Positions 12,101-49,739 of a stretch of 64,000 bases of DNA are shown here, in pieces. The notes below the pieces were generated by a model, which searched no databases, had not been told where the DNA came from, and was given only the letters and a program-made list of their open reading frames with translations. The DNA comes from Zygaena filipendulae (lineage: Eukaryota > Arthropoda > Insecta > Lepidoptera > Zygaenidae). Every line of letters begins with the position of its first letter. The first letter of the stretch is position 1. Position numbers and translations under genes: made by a program. The DNA lies in the NCBI GenBank assembly GCA_907165275.2, contig OU015669.1, positions 4,052,501 to 4,116,500 of the forward strand, written 5' to 3'.

Positions 12101-12618
12101 GAGTGAACCTGCGACATAAGTAAAGGTATCTTCATTTTACAACATGCCAACCAGGAAACAGCACTTGTGCAATAAATTGCTTAGTATGCATTTTTACTTC
12201 CGTGTAGAATCTACACTGTGATTGTAGGTACCTATATAGAGTAAATTGATTGTATGTTATGTACAATTTCATCTATTTTATCTACCTATACATCTTCTAT
12301 ATACATATAAATAAAATTGAAGTGCCTGTTCGTAATTCCAATTAACAGCTTTTCACTAAATGCATATGAATATATGAATATTATGAATGCTTTCATATGT
12401 TTTTAGTATACGGTAGGTACTTATTTACATAAAAAAATATTTTTTTCAATTTTTGTCACATACCTACGTCCTACAACATATAAAATATTTTAATTTCTAA
12501 GAAAATGCGCAGTTGCACAGTTTTTGATCCAATTCCCAAAATATTTTGATATGAAACTGTCTAAAAGTGTCGTTGCCAGCAGTTCTCAAGACCGGCTGGA
12601 CTAATTTGGTTATTTTTA

Positions 12619-12663
12619 ACCGACTTCCAAAAAGGAGGAGGTTCTATGTTCGATTGTATGTAT

Positions 12664-12698
<35 letters not shown>

Positions 12699-13380
12699 AT
12701 GTTCACCGATTACTCGAAGACGGTTGGACCGATTTGAAAAATTCTTTTTTTGTTTGAAAGGGTTTACTCCCAATTAGGTCCCATTGCCACCAAGTCGGGA
12801 TCTGATGATGGGATCTTGGCGAAATCGAGGGAACTCTTCAAAAATTATAGGCACACCTATAGCGATTTGGGTATTTTTGATAGTAAATCGTTCATTTACT
12901 TTCGGAAAGCAAAATTTGAAGAAGTGGAACTGATGATGAAGACCACAGGTGGTCATCGGAACAACTCAAAAATAATACGTATTTCACGGGTTCCGATTGA
13001 AGCGATTTCAAAAATTGTTTTTTTGTTTGAAAGGGGATACTCCCAAATTGATTCCATTGTCACCAAGTCGAGATCTGATGATGGGATCTTGGAGTAATCG
13101 AGGGAACTCTTCAAAAATTATGAGAACACTTATAGCGATTTTTGTATTTTTTATAGTAAAATGTTTCTTTGCTTTCGGAAAGCAAAATTTGAAGAAGAGG
13201 AACTGATGATGAAGACCACAGATGGTCATCGGAACTACTCAATAATGGGTATTTCAGGAGTTCCGAATCGATAACTTTAATATGGTTTCTAAACAATTTA
13301 TGCCCGTCACAATGTATATGGTGAAGTGGAACTGATGGTGATGTACTAGGAGAACTCCTCAACAATTAACGTCCCTGCGT
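12619..13380. repeat. Lepidopteran 'CCGACTTCCAAAA' repeat with internal tandem copies
   Basis: Begins AACCGACTTCCAAAAAGGAG followed by TATGTATG and a T run of about 30. An internal block (CTGATGATGGGATCTTGG... ...GAAGAAG(T/A)GGAACTGATGATGAA) repeats with a period of about 273 bp. The short open frames inside are shared between the tandem copies and show no homology I recognise. Confidence 0.65.
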
Positions 13381-13499
13381 CGGGAAAAGCAATATTTTGT
13401 AAAAGGTTATGAGTAGTTGACATTAGGCTATTGTAACTTAGATAAATTACAAACCGACTCACTAAAAAGCAAGAAATAAACAAATTTTTAACAAAAAAA

Positions 13500-13690
13500 T
13501 TAAAACCGACTTCCAAAAACACAAAACTAAAAAACTAAAGCGGGCTTGTCACCGAATTCAAACCGATCAGTGGTAGCACAAACCAATAATAATATTACGT
13601 GTGTTTTTGTCTTTTGGATTAAATCGGTATTTTGTTATTTTTAGCTTTTTATTTTTAGTTTTTTAGTTTTGTGTTTTTGTTGGTATAAAG
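13500..13690. repeat. A/T-rich inverted repeat
   Basis: 'AAACACAAAACTAAAAAACT' on the left is mirrored by 'AGTTTTTTAGTTTTGTGTTT' on the right, with a unique centre. Probably a small non-autonomous element. Confidence 0.5.
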
Positions 13691-14079
13691 ATGGTTTGTA
13701 ATTGCCGGGAAAAACTAAATGTGTTTTTTCTATGGGATTTTTGGCTTTTTGCATAAACTCAGGACCACTACTAATGACACGTTTTATCTCAGGACAGAGT
13801 TCCTGAGGTAATCAAGAAATTATTGGCTAGTTTATTTATTTATTTGGGAAACAAACGGTACAACATAAGTAAAAATATAACAAAATATAAAAAAATTCTT
13901 ACACCTTAAAGTTTCCACACATAGGAAAAAGATATACTAGTTAAATGTACTCGTTCAAGAAGTATAGATAGAGATCATAAATAATTCGTTACAAATATGA
14001 CACCCACATCGATGTAGTGATGGCATCCTGTCACTACGTCTTATTTACTATCGATTGAATGATAATTTTTTGGTTCTTA

Positions 14080-14321
14080 CGGCCGCACTCAGAGTCGACT
14101 TGAATGATTACTTTGTTAAGTATAGATTTTTAAAACAAATTTGCCGCAATCAGAGACGTTCAGTAAATTAATGTTAATTGGCATTTAATGAGATGTAACT
14201 TAATTAGTTAAATGCCAATCAACAATAATTTATTAAACTTGTCTGATTGCGGCAATTTTGTTTTAAAAATCTATACTTAACAAAGTACTTAATCATTAAA
14301 GTCGACTCTGAGTGCGGCGGT
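14080..14321. repeat. MITE family C copy 2
   Basis: GGCCGCACTCAGAGTCGACT...AGTCGACTCTGAGTGCGG, with the same long inverted arms as 9614-9852. Confidence 0.85.
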
Positions 14322-15368
14322 TAAACATATATCAATGTTCTTAAATTGAAATTTTCGCACTGTAGTTTCGAGACGTTAATGTCCCATTCAACACAACCAA
14401 TTTATTTTTTATTTAGCGATGTAACGACTGCCTTGTACGGCTTAGAATAGACGTTTTTTTATCGTAAGGCTCGCGTCACAGAACAGATAGAAAGAGCATC
14501 GACTCGGTTTAATATGGAAACAGATTAAACCTGTCGTCGGTTGATTTTCGCATACAACGCTAGACAACCTGCTGTTCATCACGTTCACGAACAATCACAA
14601 ACTTGATAATATGAACTTAATGTATTACACGTCATTCGGTTTACCAGAATATCTTCCTGCTTAGCTACCTGCAACGCGAAACTTCTCGCGCAACCTTTTA
14701 TCAAAAGGCAAGTTATGAGCATTTATTTGCTCACTGGCTGTGCTCCGCGGTTTCACCCGCGTGAGTTTTGGGATCAGGAACCTTTTTGGACGCAGGCAGA
14801 ACAACCCGCTAAAGTTTCGTCACAATCGGACCAATGGTTTCGAAACGCATAAAGGACAGACATACAAACATTCATTTTTATTTATAAAGAAGATTATGTA
14901 AGGATTATCTTTGTAATACAAACTTTTGGTGTATGATCAACGTATGCGAGGATAAGAGCTCGAAAGCGCATTTTCATCCGACTTGCTTCTAATTTATCGT
15001 CACTGCTCAGCTCCTATTCATTCATCCTCCAATATTAATTTTGAACATATATTCGATGTACAGAATTGACCTCTCTACAGCTTTATTATAAACATAGATA
15101 GATAACTGTACGGCTCACCTGACACGTCTACGTTTACATTACCTCTCTAGTTAATATAATATTCCTATTTCTGTGGCTCCTGCCTCAAGTAATGCTCGAT
15201 GTTATTATTTTTGACCGTGATCTTGTGGCGACCGCCTTTTGTGGCGACGATAAAGTCGTGCCACGAGTACCTACTTCAAGAATGTACAGGTAGTTGCGAT
15301 ATTTAGCCATTCATGTGGCTGGGAATTTGAGATGCAGTGACACGACGTATTGTTTGGTGTGTTGACAG
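14322..15368. other. Non-coding stretch before the first visible moira exon
   Basis: Contains a fragment of the CCGCG-type repeat (about 14740-14885) and otherwise nothing recognised. I searched it and 7.4-14.3 kb for the exons encoding the first ~100 residues of SMARCC proteins (the segment ending in a conserved QLLQFQED-like stretch) and found none. Confidence 0.5.
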
Positions 15369-41653
<26,285 letters not shown>

Positions 41654-42341
41654 GCTCACGACGCGCACCGCGACTGCGATATCGATTACGATCTAGATTT
41701 CTATCTAGATTTCCAATATCTATTACCACACCCGCGCGCAACGAGAGCATATGAATAACTTTCTAGAATTATTGTTAAATACACCACAGACAATAGCAGA
41801 CGCACAGTATAAGGAGTAGACATTATAAAGAGCTGACGATCACGAGGGGTCCCTTCATTGACGACCCACTTACCGTGCGATAGTTAGCCCTGCTTAGACG
41901 GCTTCGTCGAACCTCTGTATTACTACTAGGATCCTAAATCTGAGTTAGGAAGGAGAACTAGCAACGCGTCTCTCTCTCACACACTGCATCCCTCTCACAC
42001 ACACTCGGCGTCCCTCTCACACACACTCGGCGTCCCTCTCACACACACTCGGCGTCCCTCTCACACACACTCGGCGACCCACTCTCGTGTGCCCGTGCAA
42101 CTCGAGCACTCTCTCAACTACTCTCGGCGACACGTCCATATGTCAGAGGGTCAAAACCGCCCCACTCCTGCTTCGATAAAGGTCTCACCACATATCGTTA
42201 CTTGTACTCATAGTTCAAAGACAAATTAGCTGTACCGAAATCTAGGCTCAATAAGTCATTCATTTATAGGCCTTATTTATAGGTCACTGTATACGAATGT
42301 CCAAGCACATTTCCAAATTATGAGGTTAATTTGCCAATAAA
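41654..42341 (+). terminator. Moira 3' UTR with tandem repeat and candidate poly(A) signal
   Basis: After the TGA the GC-rich coding composition changes to mixed non-coding sequence. A 22-bp unit (CTCTCACACACACTCGGCGT..) repeats about four times at 41990-42078. The first AATAAA is at 42336-42341, about 690 nt after the stop; further candidates are at 43771 and about 44162. Which is used cannot be told from sequence. Confidence 0.45.
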
Positions 42342-42741
42342 CTTAAAACATAAATTATTCGTTTTCCTAAATACAGTATGTATAAACAGTATTTTAAAAA
42401 AAATCCTCGCCAAGTTTCTTGTAGCTTCCTCTCAGCGGCATTGTCTTCCGCTGCTATGGTGGTATAAAAGAATCAAACGTTATACGTTATCAAATTATTG
42501 TAAAATCTTGAGAAAATTGATGAATATTTCTCGTTTCGATCGGCCGAGGTGTATGTGGGTAGGCCTTTACAGACGCAAGGGCGGTGCGGTTTTGTTTTTC
42601 CGTGAACAAAATTAAATCTCGGCTAATCTTAATTTTGTCGCATTATACCTACTAAGAAACGTGGGTACACGTCGCGTCGGTTGCACTGAAAGTTTAACTC
42701 TCTCAATACGCCTTAACAATAACTTTTATGATTCATGAATG

Positions 42742-42950
42742 ATACTTAAGGCCGGCGCTGACTGACGGCACGTCGTGGCGTCCCGCAGCAAGCCCCAGTC
42801 ACTCGCCATTGGCCGAAGACAGCGCCGCTCCGTTTCAATTCTTATTTCAATTAGTTTAGCTGTCATAACCCTGTAAACTAAGTGATTTGCGACTTCGTGC
42901 CGTGGCGGGCCGCGGCATGCCACCACGTGACGCCGCATGCCGCAGTATAA
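42742..42950. repeat. GC-rich inverted-repeat element
   Basis: GGCACGTCGTGGCGTCCCGC is imperfectly mirrored by GCGGCATGCCACCACGTGAC. Weak but consistent with a decayed MITE. Confidence 0.35.
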
Positions 42951-42978
42951 TTAGCTACTTGACAAATTTTTTTTTTTA

Positions 42979-43237
42979 GTCCGTCGTGTAGATTAGTAAA
43001 AAATATTGGACACGTATTTTTTCTTTTTTTACGTAATCAAAAATAACAGAGATACATTGAGTTGAGATTTCGCGTGACGTCACAACTCGGTGCAGTTTGT
43101 ATGGTCTTATAATGAATATTGACGTCACGAGCCCCCCACCCTAAACTTTAATGCGCTTTATCTATGTTTATTTTCATTAAATTGAAAAAGCAAAAAATAC
43201 ATGTCTATTATTTTTTTATTTTCTAACTGACGGACTA
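42979..43237. repeat. MITE family D, inverted copy
   Basis: TAGTCCGTCGTGTAGATTAG...TTTCTAACTGACGGACTA, the reverse complement of the inner part of 8559-8888. Followed by 'ATTAGAATTTTGATTTTCA', also seen after the copy at 51674. Confidence 0.75.
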
Positions 43238-43259
43238 ATTAGAATTTTGATTTTCATAC

Positions 43260-44388
43260 CTTGGAGAATACCCAATTGTATCGAAATAAAGTAATATGAA
43301 CTCTAAACTCGATGAAATAAGGATAAAAAACCTTATTAAAAGAAAAATCGTGCCGTGCCATCAGTTAGCGCCGATCTATCTAGCTCTGGGATCACTTTGT
43401 ATAGTTTTGTTTGTGTGTGTGCTAAAACTAAAATTGCTGCAACTTTGGAGGTTAAAATGTTTTGTGCGAGATTTATAAGACATACGCGCTTTGTGCGAAA
43501 GCTAGTGAAGTAAAAACAACTTATTTTCATACAAATGCTTTAGGTTTTTTTTTTTATATTGATATAAACATGGATCAGTTAAGTTGTTAAGCTGACGGTC
43601 AACCTTTCTTTCTTAATCGTCTTATATTGATGGCAGAAAAACAAAAACGGCGCAGAATGAATTCATAATAAAAAAAGTCTGAGCAATCATTGAACATTTT
43701 TGAAATGAACCGTTTGATTCTGTTTGTGAAAGTATACCTACGTGTTACGTTAATCGTGTATAGAGTTAGAATAAAATAGATGTGGCATTTATCTGGTGGG
43801 TGTTTAAGACATCTATTTCATTTGCTTTAAGTATATAACTTCTGTGCACACATATCATGTGATGGAAAAGACACTTGATGTGCTAGTAAACTGTGACCTG
43901 TAGGTATCGTATCGTCGTATGAGATACTTTTGATCTCGGTGTATTAACGAGTTCCTGAAGGAATTTTGGAAATAAAATCAGTTGAAACTCCATAAAACAG
44001 CTAATAGTAATAATATAATACATGATATTTTATTTCGACCGGTGAAAATATAAAGATCTGTGGCATGTTCAATGTGTGTAACAAATTGTACCTAGTTTAT
44101 AATTGTAATTAAGTTGTACGACATATTGTAAGATTTAAAATCTTAAGTCACTATAGTTATAATATAAAATAAATAAATATTAATGTGAACTTAGTTGTTT
44201 CACTTATCTTTCTAACTCAATTTTTACTATCACTCTATATAACAAAGCCAAAAAAAGTGGTTTACGAGCGACGAATTCTCCTTTTTGTCATCGAGCGGAA
44301 ACAATGTCCAGTAGTAGGTAGCTCATTAGAACCACAACAATCGATTAGATTTATGTGGATACACGTTGAATCACAATGGTGTGGTGTT
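43260..44388. other. Gap between moira and regucalcin copy 2
   Basis: AT-rich, with a fragment of the CCGCG-type repeat near 43930-44000. Open frames are short and unsupported. It holds the alternative distal poly(A) signals of moira and the presumed promoter of regucalcin 2. Confidence 0.4.
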
Positions 44389-44394
44389 TATAAA
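44389..44394 (+). promoter_or_regulatory. Candidate TATA box of regucalcin copy 2
   Basis: TATAAA 67 nt upstream of the ATG at 44461, with pyrimidine-rich initiator-like TCATCCAGTTTT about 30-36 nt downstream. Confidence 0.35.
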
Positions 44395-44460
44395 TCGGTT
44401 TTAATATTTGTCAAACTGTCATCCAGTTTTGTTTGGTTTTTCGTTTGGATATTAACGGAA

Positions 44461-47400
44461 ATGGCTTTAAAATATTACGTTTGTATTGCAATTTATTTAG
44501 TTGAAGCCACGAAACGTGGTGAATTGCGGGATGCTCATACCTATCCGTATTACAAAATATCAATGGTGAGTAAATTTTGAATGGTTTCGCTAATTGACAA
44601 GAGAAAAATGCGTATACTTGGATCTCTTTACCAATAAGACTTCATTTTGTTTGTTTGTTTGTACCTACGCGCACTACGTAAATTTACAGTTGTCTTTTGG
44701 TTTTGTTTCATCGAAATTTGTCTACGGAAAGAGGAATAATTATGACAACAAAACTGGATCTACAACACTAGTTACTTTTTATGATAAATATAAAGCTAAA
44801 GCCACCATATCAATGGTGAGTAAATTTTGAATGGTTTCGCTAATTGACAAGAGAAAAATGCGTATACTTGGATCTCTTTACCAATAAGACTTCATTTTGT
44901 TTGTTTGTTTGTACCTACGCGCATTACGTAAATTTACAGTTGTCTTTTGGTTTTGTTTCATCGAAATTTGTCTACGGAAAGAGGAATAATTATGACAACA
45001 AAACTGGATCTACAACACTAGTTACTTTTTATGATAAATATAAAGCTAAAGCCACCATATCCCTGCTGAGTATAATCTAGGATAGTTTTACCTCGGACAC
45101 AGATAATATAATACTATGCCTCGGAGCAATGAGTTTACGAGGAAAACCCGAAATTGAGGCGAGCGTGCGAGATTCACTGAGGGTTGTGGGGTAAAGGCAA
45201 AGTAAATACTATTACTACGTTTTATAGTGATACCAACGTTCCAACCATACCAACGGCGATGCTAGAGGTGGTAGCAGTGTAGGTTGTCACTGCTGTGTGT
45301 GTTGGACAATAACAACTTGAATTTCAAACTCAAACTCCATTTCTACTACAGTACCTAGTAGTGGGGAGTTAGAGCCAACCCACACGGTGCGGTGCGACTC
45401 AGGTCAGGCGCCTGAGCGACGCTGCTGCGGTATATTACATACAAAAATGCGTTGTGGCCACACGGCGCCTTGAGGCGCGCTCCCATCGGAGTCAAGACGA
45501 GGCGGGGAGGGGAGTAAGCGGCTCGCTGTTGTTTGTCCTGTTCTGTCACGTAGCGATGGGCATGCTTACTCTGTTTGTCGCCGCTGCGGCGCCGCACTGC
45601 CCGTGTGGTCGCCAGTACGGCGAAATGGCTTGTGCTGCGGCGCCGCACCGAATCGTGTGGGTTAGCACTTAAATTGGTTCGCTTGTACGGTGTCGCGGGT
45701 GTGGTGAAGGTGTCGTCGGACGTGAATCCAGGCAGCCCGGCGGTGTTCTCGCACGGCGAGAGCCCCGTGTGGGACCACGAGACGCAGAGCCTGTACTTCG
45801 TGGACGCGCACGAACAGAACGTGCACCGGCTCGACTACGCCACCGGGAAAATACACACTAAACACATCGGTAAGCCGCTATCTTAATATAGGGTGACCGG
45901 TCAGTAGTACCTAATTAGTCATCGAAGCCTAAACGCATGTTTGGACTCATGCTAAAAAACATCTTTTCCAGATAAACGAAACAAGATCCAATTTTTATTG
46001 TGCATATACCTACGGTGTAGCTACAACACTCGACCATATTTCTTTTGAGTTCGATTCGTGTACAAAACTCGTTCAAATGTACGTACCTGCCCCCTTAGCC
46101 AAGTTGATAATCTATAAAGTCGTTAGCGCTATGGAACTTATGTACCGTGGTCACGACAACTCGTAGCCAATGTTTCGTGATCACGTGACATAACGATGAG
46201 TTCTTTAGTTTTCTATAGCGATAATTATTAAAGATTGTCAAACTTAACTGCAAGAGAAGCAGTGTACCTAAAATTACGTTGCATCATTTTCTCGCGCGAA
46301 TAGTTAATTACATGTTTTTTTTTGTTCACCGTTTTCGTGTGCTGCTACAGAATACGGGCAAGTGAACGTGGTGTCGCTGGTGTCGGGGTCGCGGCGGCTG
46401 GTGGTGGCGGTGCGCGCGGCGCTGTACCTGCTGGACTGGGCGGTGCCGGGCGACGCGGCGCTGCGCCTGCTCGCACAGTTCGACGTGGGACACCCCGACC
46501 ACGTGCTCAACGAGGGCAAGCCCGACGCCCACGGCAGGTTCTGGATAGGTATGTACTTTAAGTCATTCTAAATGTGTAACCACAAAACAGACGAGACTTC
46601 ATCAAGCATTCTACAATCGATCCAGTTGCCTTAGCCACGTGGAGAGTTTTCAATTTATTTATTTATTCAAAAGAACGACCAACAAAGCATACACCGTAAC
46701 ATTGGTATTGGTGTAGATAATTGTTGTCGCTGTATAGAAAACTAGGGAACGTATCAGTCACGTGGTGACGAAAAGGCGTGGCCGATAGTGGTCACGAAAA
46801 ATCGTATCCAATTTTTCGTGACCACGTGACATGACGATAAGTTCGTTTGTTTTTAATAGCGATAACGATTAATGATTCGATTTGGCTAGGGCTGTTTAGT
46901 ACCTAATTATGAAAACAAATGAAAACATCTAGTGTCGCCGGGTGATTTTCGTACACAAATCTATTCATCACGCACAATAAGTAATAACTAATAACATTTT
47001 TTTATAGATTGGGGCAGATTGGGGTAACGAAACGTATTAGACGCTATTTGGTTACGTTTTGACTCAAGTAGTCACTGTTTTCAAAATGCGCGGTTTTGCA
47101 AGTAGGTGTGGAAAATATACTTATACTTTAGATGCAAACACTGTTTTGGCAACAGACGAGATCTTAATTTAGCTGATAATGTCATCCCTTTTTTTCCATC
47201 AACTTTGATGCCTATTCAGTACAGTGCAAAAGAACTAGGAATTGCAATGCTGGATCCAGTAATCCAGCACATTTTTAGGCTTGCTGGATTTATGTGAAAA
47301 TGTGTGATATCGCTCCGGCCACCATTGCAACTGAGTTTCGTTACTAGTGTCGAGGTTGTTAGAAAGAAATAAATATCATGCCACGCAACTCAACTGCCGA

Positions 47401-49384
47401 ATACGATATACGTATGTACGTGCGAAAGGCAATTACCAAGTACCAACACGTGTACCGTTGTATAAAAGTTTCGCTTCGCTCGTAGATAGCGTGTTTAAAG
47501 ATCGCCACATATTAAGATAATTACAATGTTGAGCAATTAAATCCTAAATAAATATTGTGGCGCGCTATCGTTACGCGGTGTGTTATAGGTATAGGACGTG
47601 TCGTCATAGTGATGAATCGAGGTCACAGTAAAATTGTAAAAACCGATAAATATTATAATATTTAAAAATATTTTATGCAATTTCGTATCGCGCTGATTAA
47701 TTATTATTTATAACTTACGAATTTAAATGACAATATTACCTTTTGACCGAACACGAGCGTCAGGAAACGGTTCACGGTTTTGGTTTGGTATCTTGTAATA
47801 TCGTTCAAACGATCGCATTAGCATCAGCCCTCTCAATCGTGACCACAAAAGAAGCTATTAATGGTACCAATGGTATCTATTTTCACGTTTTTCTTAACAT
47901 ATTTTCGCTGCACTTGGTTTTTACAATTTCACGATACAATGTCCACAACAAGGCACAAAAGGTCCTCAGTCCGGCGACGACGTGCTCCCCGACCGAGCGA
48001 CCTTCTACAGCGTGGATCAACACAGCCTCGCGCACCCGCGCGTGCAGCTGCGCCCCGTCTCCATCTCCAACGGGCTCGTGTGGGCGCGCAACAACTCCGT
48101 GCTGTACTACATTGACTCGCCGACGCAGAAAGTCGAAGCGTTCGACTTCGACCTGCGCAAAGGTGATATAAGTGAGTATTGGATGAGTTACCTATCTACT
48201 TACTTCTAATTTTTTTATTATAGGTATTTAATGCCTATACTTACACGGTGTAACGAGGGACATATTCAAGCCCTGGATAATACATGCTTACAGACTAATT
48301 TAAAATATAGATACTTACATAAAAACACTGATAAAATCTTAATTTATCAGTGTTTAAGAACTTGGATTTGTCTCTAAGTTCAGCTAATTCAGTTCAACCA
48401 ACTTAACATAATGCATAATGACCAAGGTTTACATTAATTTTAAATTCTGTTCCTAAAACAACCACCAAAAATTTCGTGTGAGACGCGAATGCGTTGGCGC
48501 AGGTGGTCGGCGGACTATCGTCGACATCGCGCGGCACGGGTTCCCGGACGCGATCCCGGACGGCTTGACCATCGACTCCGAGGGGCACCTGTGGCTCGCG
48601 GTCATGTTCGGCGGCGCTGTTAGTATAATTATCTTATATCTACTATATCTTATGTCTACCTACATTTATTACTAACTGTTCCTCCGCATTTTTACCCCCG
48701 TGAACTCTAAAAGTATACATCTATAGGTACATATAAAATGGTTTGTCCTGAACGACTGATGGATCAACGCACAGCCTAAACTGCTGATCGTTGAGACCTG
48801 AAACTTGGAGGGCGTGTTCTTTGCATGACGTAGGCATCCGATAAGACAGGATTTTCCGAAATTTTTCTCCTTGAGGGGGTGAAAAGGGCGGCAAAGTAAG
48901 TGTGGAACATTTCCGCGGGAACGTCGAAATTATCGCGGGTGAAACCGCGTGGGACAGCTAGTATGTATATAAAAGTAAGAAAATAATAATTTACACTTTT
49001 TATCAGTATGTTGCGAAAAAAAATTTACTTCAGTTGTTGATTTAATTAAAGCACAGTCACTTTTTTATTATTATTCTTATTACTTATTTTTTTTTGTAAA
49101 AGTGCATTAAATAAATTGGATCTAATCAACGTCCGCGTGCCACCGCGCAGGTGTTGCAGGTGGACCCGGCGGCGCGGCGCGTGGTGCGCACCTACACGCT
49201 GCCGGCGAGCCGCGTGACCGCGCTGTGCTGGGGCGGGCCCGCGCTCGACGAGCTGTTCGTGACGTCGGGCCGCGACGCCGCCGCCGCGGAGCCGCTCGCG
49301 GGCGCCGTGTTCACCATCCGGGGCACCGGCCGCCGCGGCCTGCCCGCCAACACGTTCCGCTTCGACAACGCCGACGCGTACTGA
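44461..49384 (+). CDS. regucalcin: Regucalcin / SMP-30-like protein, copy 2 (complete, 6 exons)
   Basis: Exons: 44461-44565, 45710-45869, 46351-46548, 47953-48171, 48503-48618, 49151-49384 (TGA). 1032 nt give 343 aa. Exon 1 is exactly 35 codons, exon 4 is 219 nt, and all intron phases (0,1,1,1,0) equal those of copy 1. Signatures: HGESPVWD (Glu52), VLNEGK (Asn142), SISNGLVW (Asn194), IPDGLTID (Asp247). The metal ligands are kept, but the substrate-binding Arg of RCNDGK is replaced (V140) and GTMG has become GTKG, so catalysis may differ. The leader [14 protein letters not shown] could be a short signal peptide. The exon 2 acceptor (GTGGTGAAG|GTGTCG) lacks a pyrimidine tract and a MITE ends 37 bp upstream, so that boundary is the least certain; it was chosen because it keeps phase and homology. 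Poly(A) signal at 49718. Confidence 0.88.
44561..45060 (+). repeat. 250-bp tandem duplication over the exon 1 donor of regucalcin 2
   Basis: 44561-44810 and 44811-45060 are head-to-tail with one difference seen (GCACTACG versus GCATTACG). Each unit starts CAATG|GTGAGTAAA, so the exon 1 splice donor is duplicated. Identity starts about 4 bp earlier if ATAT is counted. Confidence 0.93.
44690..44815 (+). other. Possible cassette exon created by the duplication
   Basis: Inside the first repeat unit, TAAATTTACAG|TTGTCTTTTGG could act as acceptor, and the duplicated ATCAATG|GTGAGTAAA acts as donor. The interval is 126 nt, open, phase 0 at both ends, and would insert 42 residues ending [13 protein letters not shown] between exons 1 and 2. 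TATGATAAATATAAA is identical to a 15-nt stretch near the end of exon 1 of copy 1 (IKYDKYKTP), hinting at shared origin. The second unit's donor is CTGAGT, so it is dead. No expression evidence. Confidence 0.35.
45364..45672. repeat. GC-rich MITE adjoining regucalcin 2 exon 2
   Basis: Inverted ends TTAGAGCCAACCCACACGGT...GCGGTGCG / CGCACCGAATCGTGTGGGTT AGCACTTAA. The interior has GCGGCGCCGCA motifs. It ends about 37 bp before the acceptor of exon 45710-45869 and supplies misleading open frames. Confidence 0.65.
46089..46250. repeat. MITE family A, diverged copy
   Basis: GCCCCCTTAGCCAAGTTGAT...TTTTCTATAGCGATAATTAT...GATTGTCAAACTTAACTGC. In intron 2 of regucalcin copy 2. Confidence 0.6.
46627..46891. 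repeat. MITE family A, diverged copy with internal insertion
   Basis: GCCTTAGCCACGTGGAGAGT...TAGCGATAACGATTAATGAT...TTTGGCTAGGGC. The centre has CACGTGGTGACGAAAAGGCG and its inverse, CGTGACCACGTGACATGACG. Confidence 0.5.
46892..47952. other. Intron 3 of regucalcin copy 2
   Basis: No repeat or gene recognised in about 1.06 kb. It ends TTTCACGATACAATGTCCACAACAAG, a weak pyrimidine tract, before exon 47953. Confidence 0.4.
48690..48964. repeat. CCGCG-type repeat, opposed fragments
   Basis: A start-type fragment (ACTGTTCCTCCGCATTTTTACCC) is followed by an inverted piece ending ATCGCGGGTGAAACCGCGTG, GGACAGCTAGTATG. In intron 5 of regucalcin copy 2. Confidence 0.65.
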
Positions 49385-49717
49385 CATTCAGCTAGTGCTA
49401 AACATGAAACCGCACCGCATTCTGCGCCTACTTCTATTGACGAGCAATACTCGACTCCTACTGAGTGAGTTTAGTTAAAAATTTGGTCCCCCTCACACAT
49501 ACATTGTGAAAAACAACTTGCTGCTTGCTTGCTTACTTATGCTGTATTGTTTATTTATTTATTCTTTATTGCGCAGTACATACAAATGGCGAACTTAATG
49601 CCTTGCGACATTCTCCACCAGTTAACCACTGGGTAGACAGATGCATGTGTAATGTACGTAGGTACCTATATCTGTTGCGTGTTGTGCTTAGGTTGAAATT
49701 TCGGATTAAGGTTAATC

Positions 49718-49723
49718 AATAAA
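49718..49723 (+). terminator. Candidate poly(A) signal of regucalcin copy 2
   Basis: AATAAA 334 nt after the stop codon, followed within 20 nt by TGTGTTCATAT (GU-rich element). Confidence 0.5.
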
Positions 49724-49739
49724 ATCTGTGTTCATATAA

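Noticed and set aside
12750..13206. Short frames with repeated 'GTPKLIPLSPSRDLMMGSW'-like text
   Set aside because: They are translations of the tandem 'CCGACTTCCAAAA' repeat; similar frames recur because the DNA is repeated.
44185..44580. 131-codon frame starting upstream of regucalcin 2 exon 1 with hydrophobic stretches
   Set aside because: The in-frame extension upstream of ATG 44461 contains the candidate TATA box and has no homology. The 35-codon exon 1 matches the paralogue exactly in length.
45575..45886. ATG at 45575 as start of regucalcin 2
   Set aside because: The frame from 45575 to about 45672 is MITE sequence (GCGGCGCCGCAC...); homology begins only after GTGAAG at 45710.
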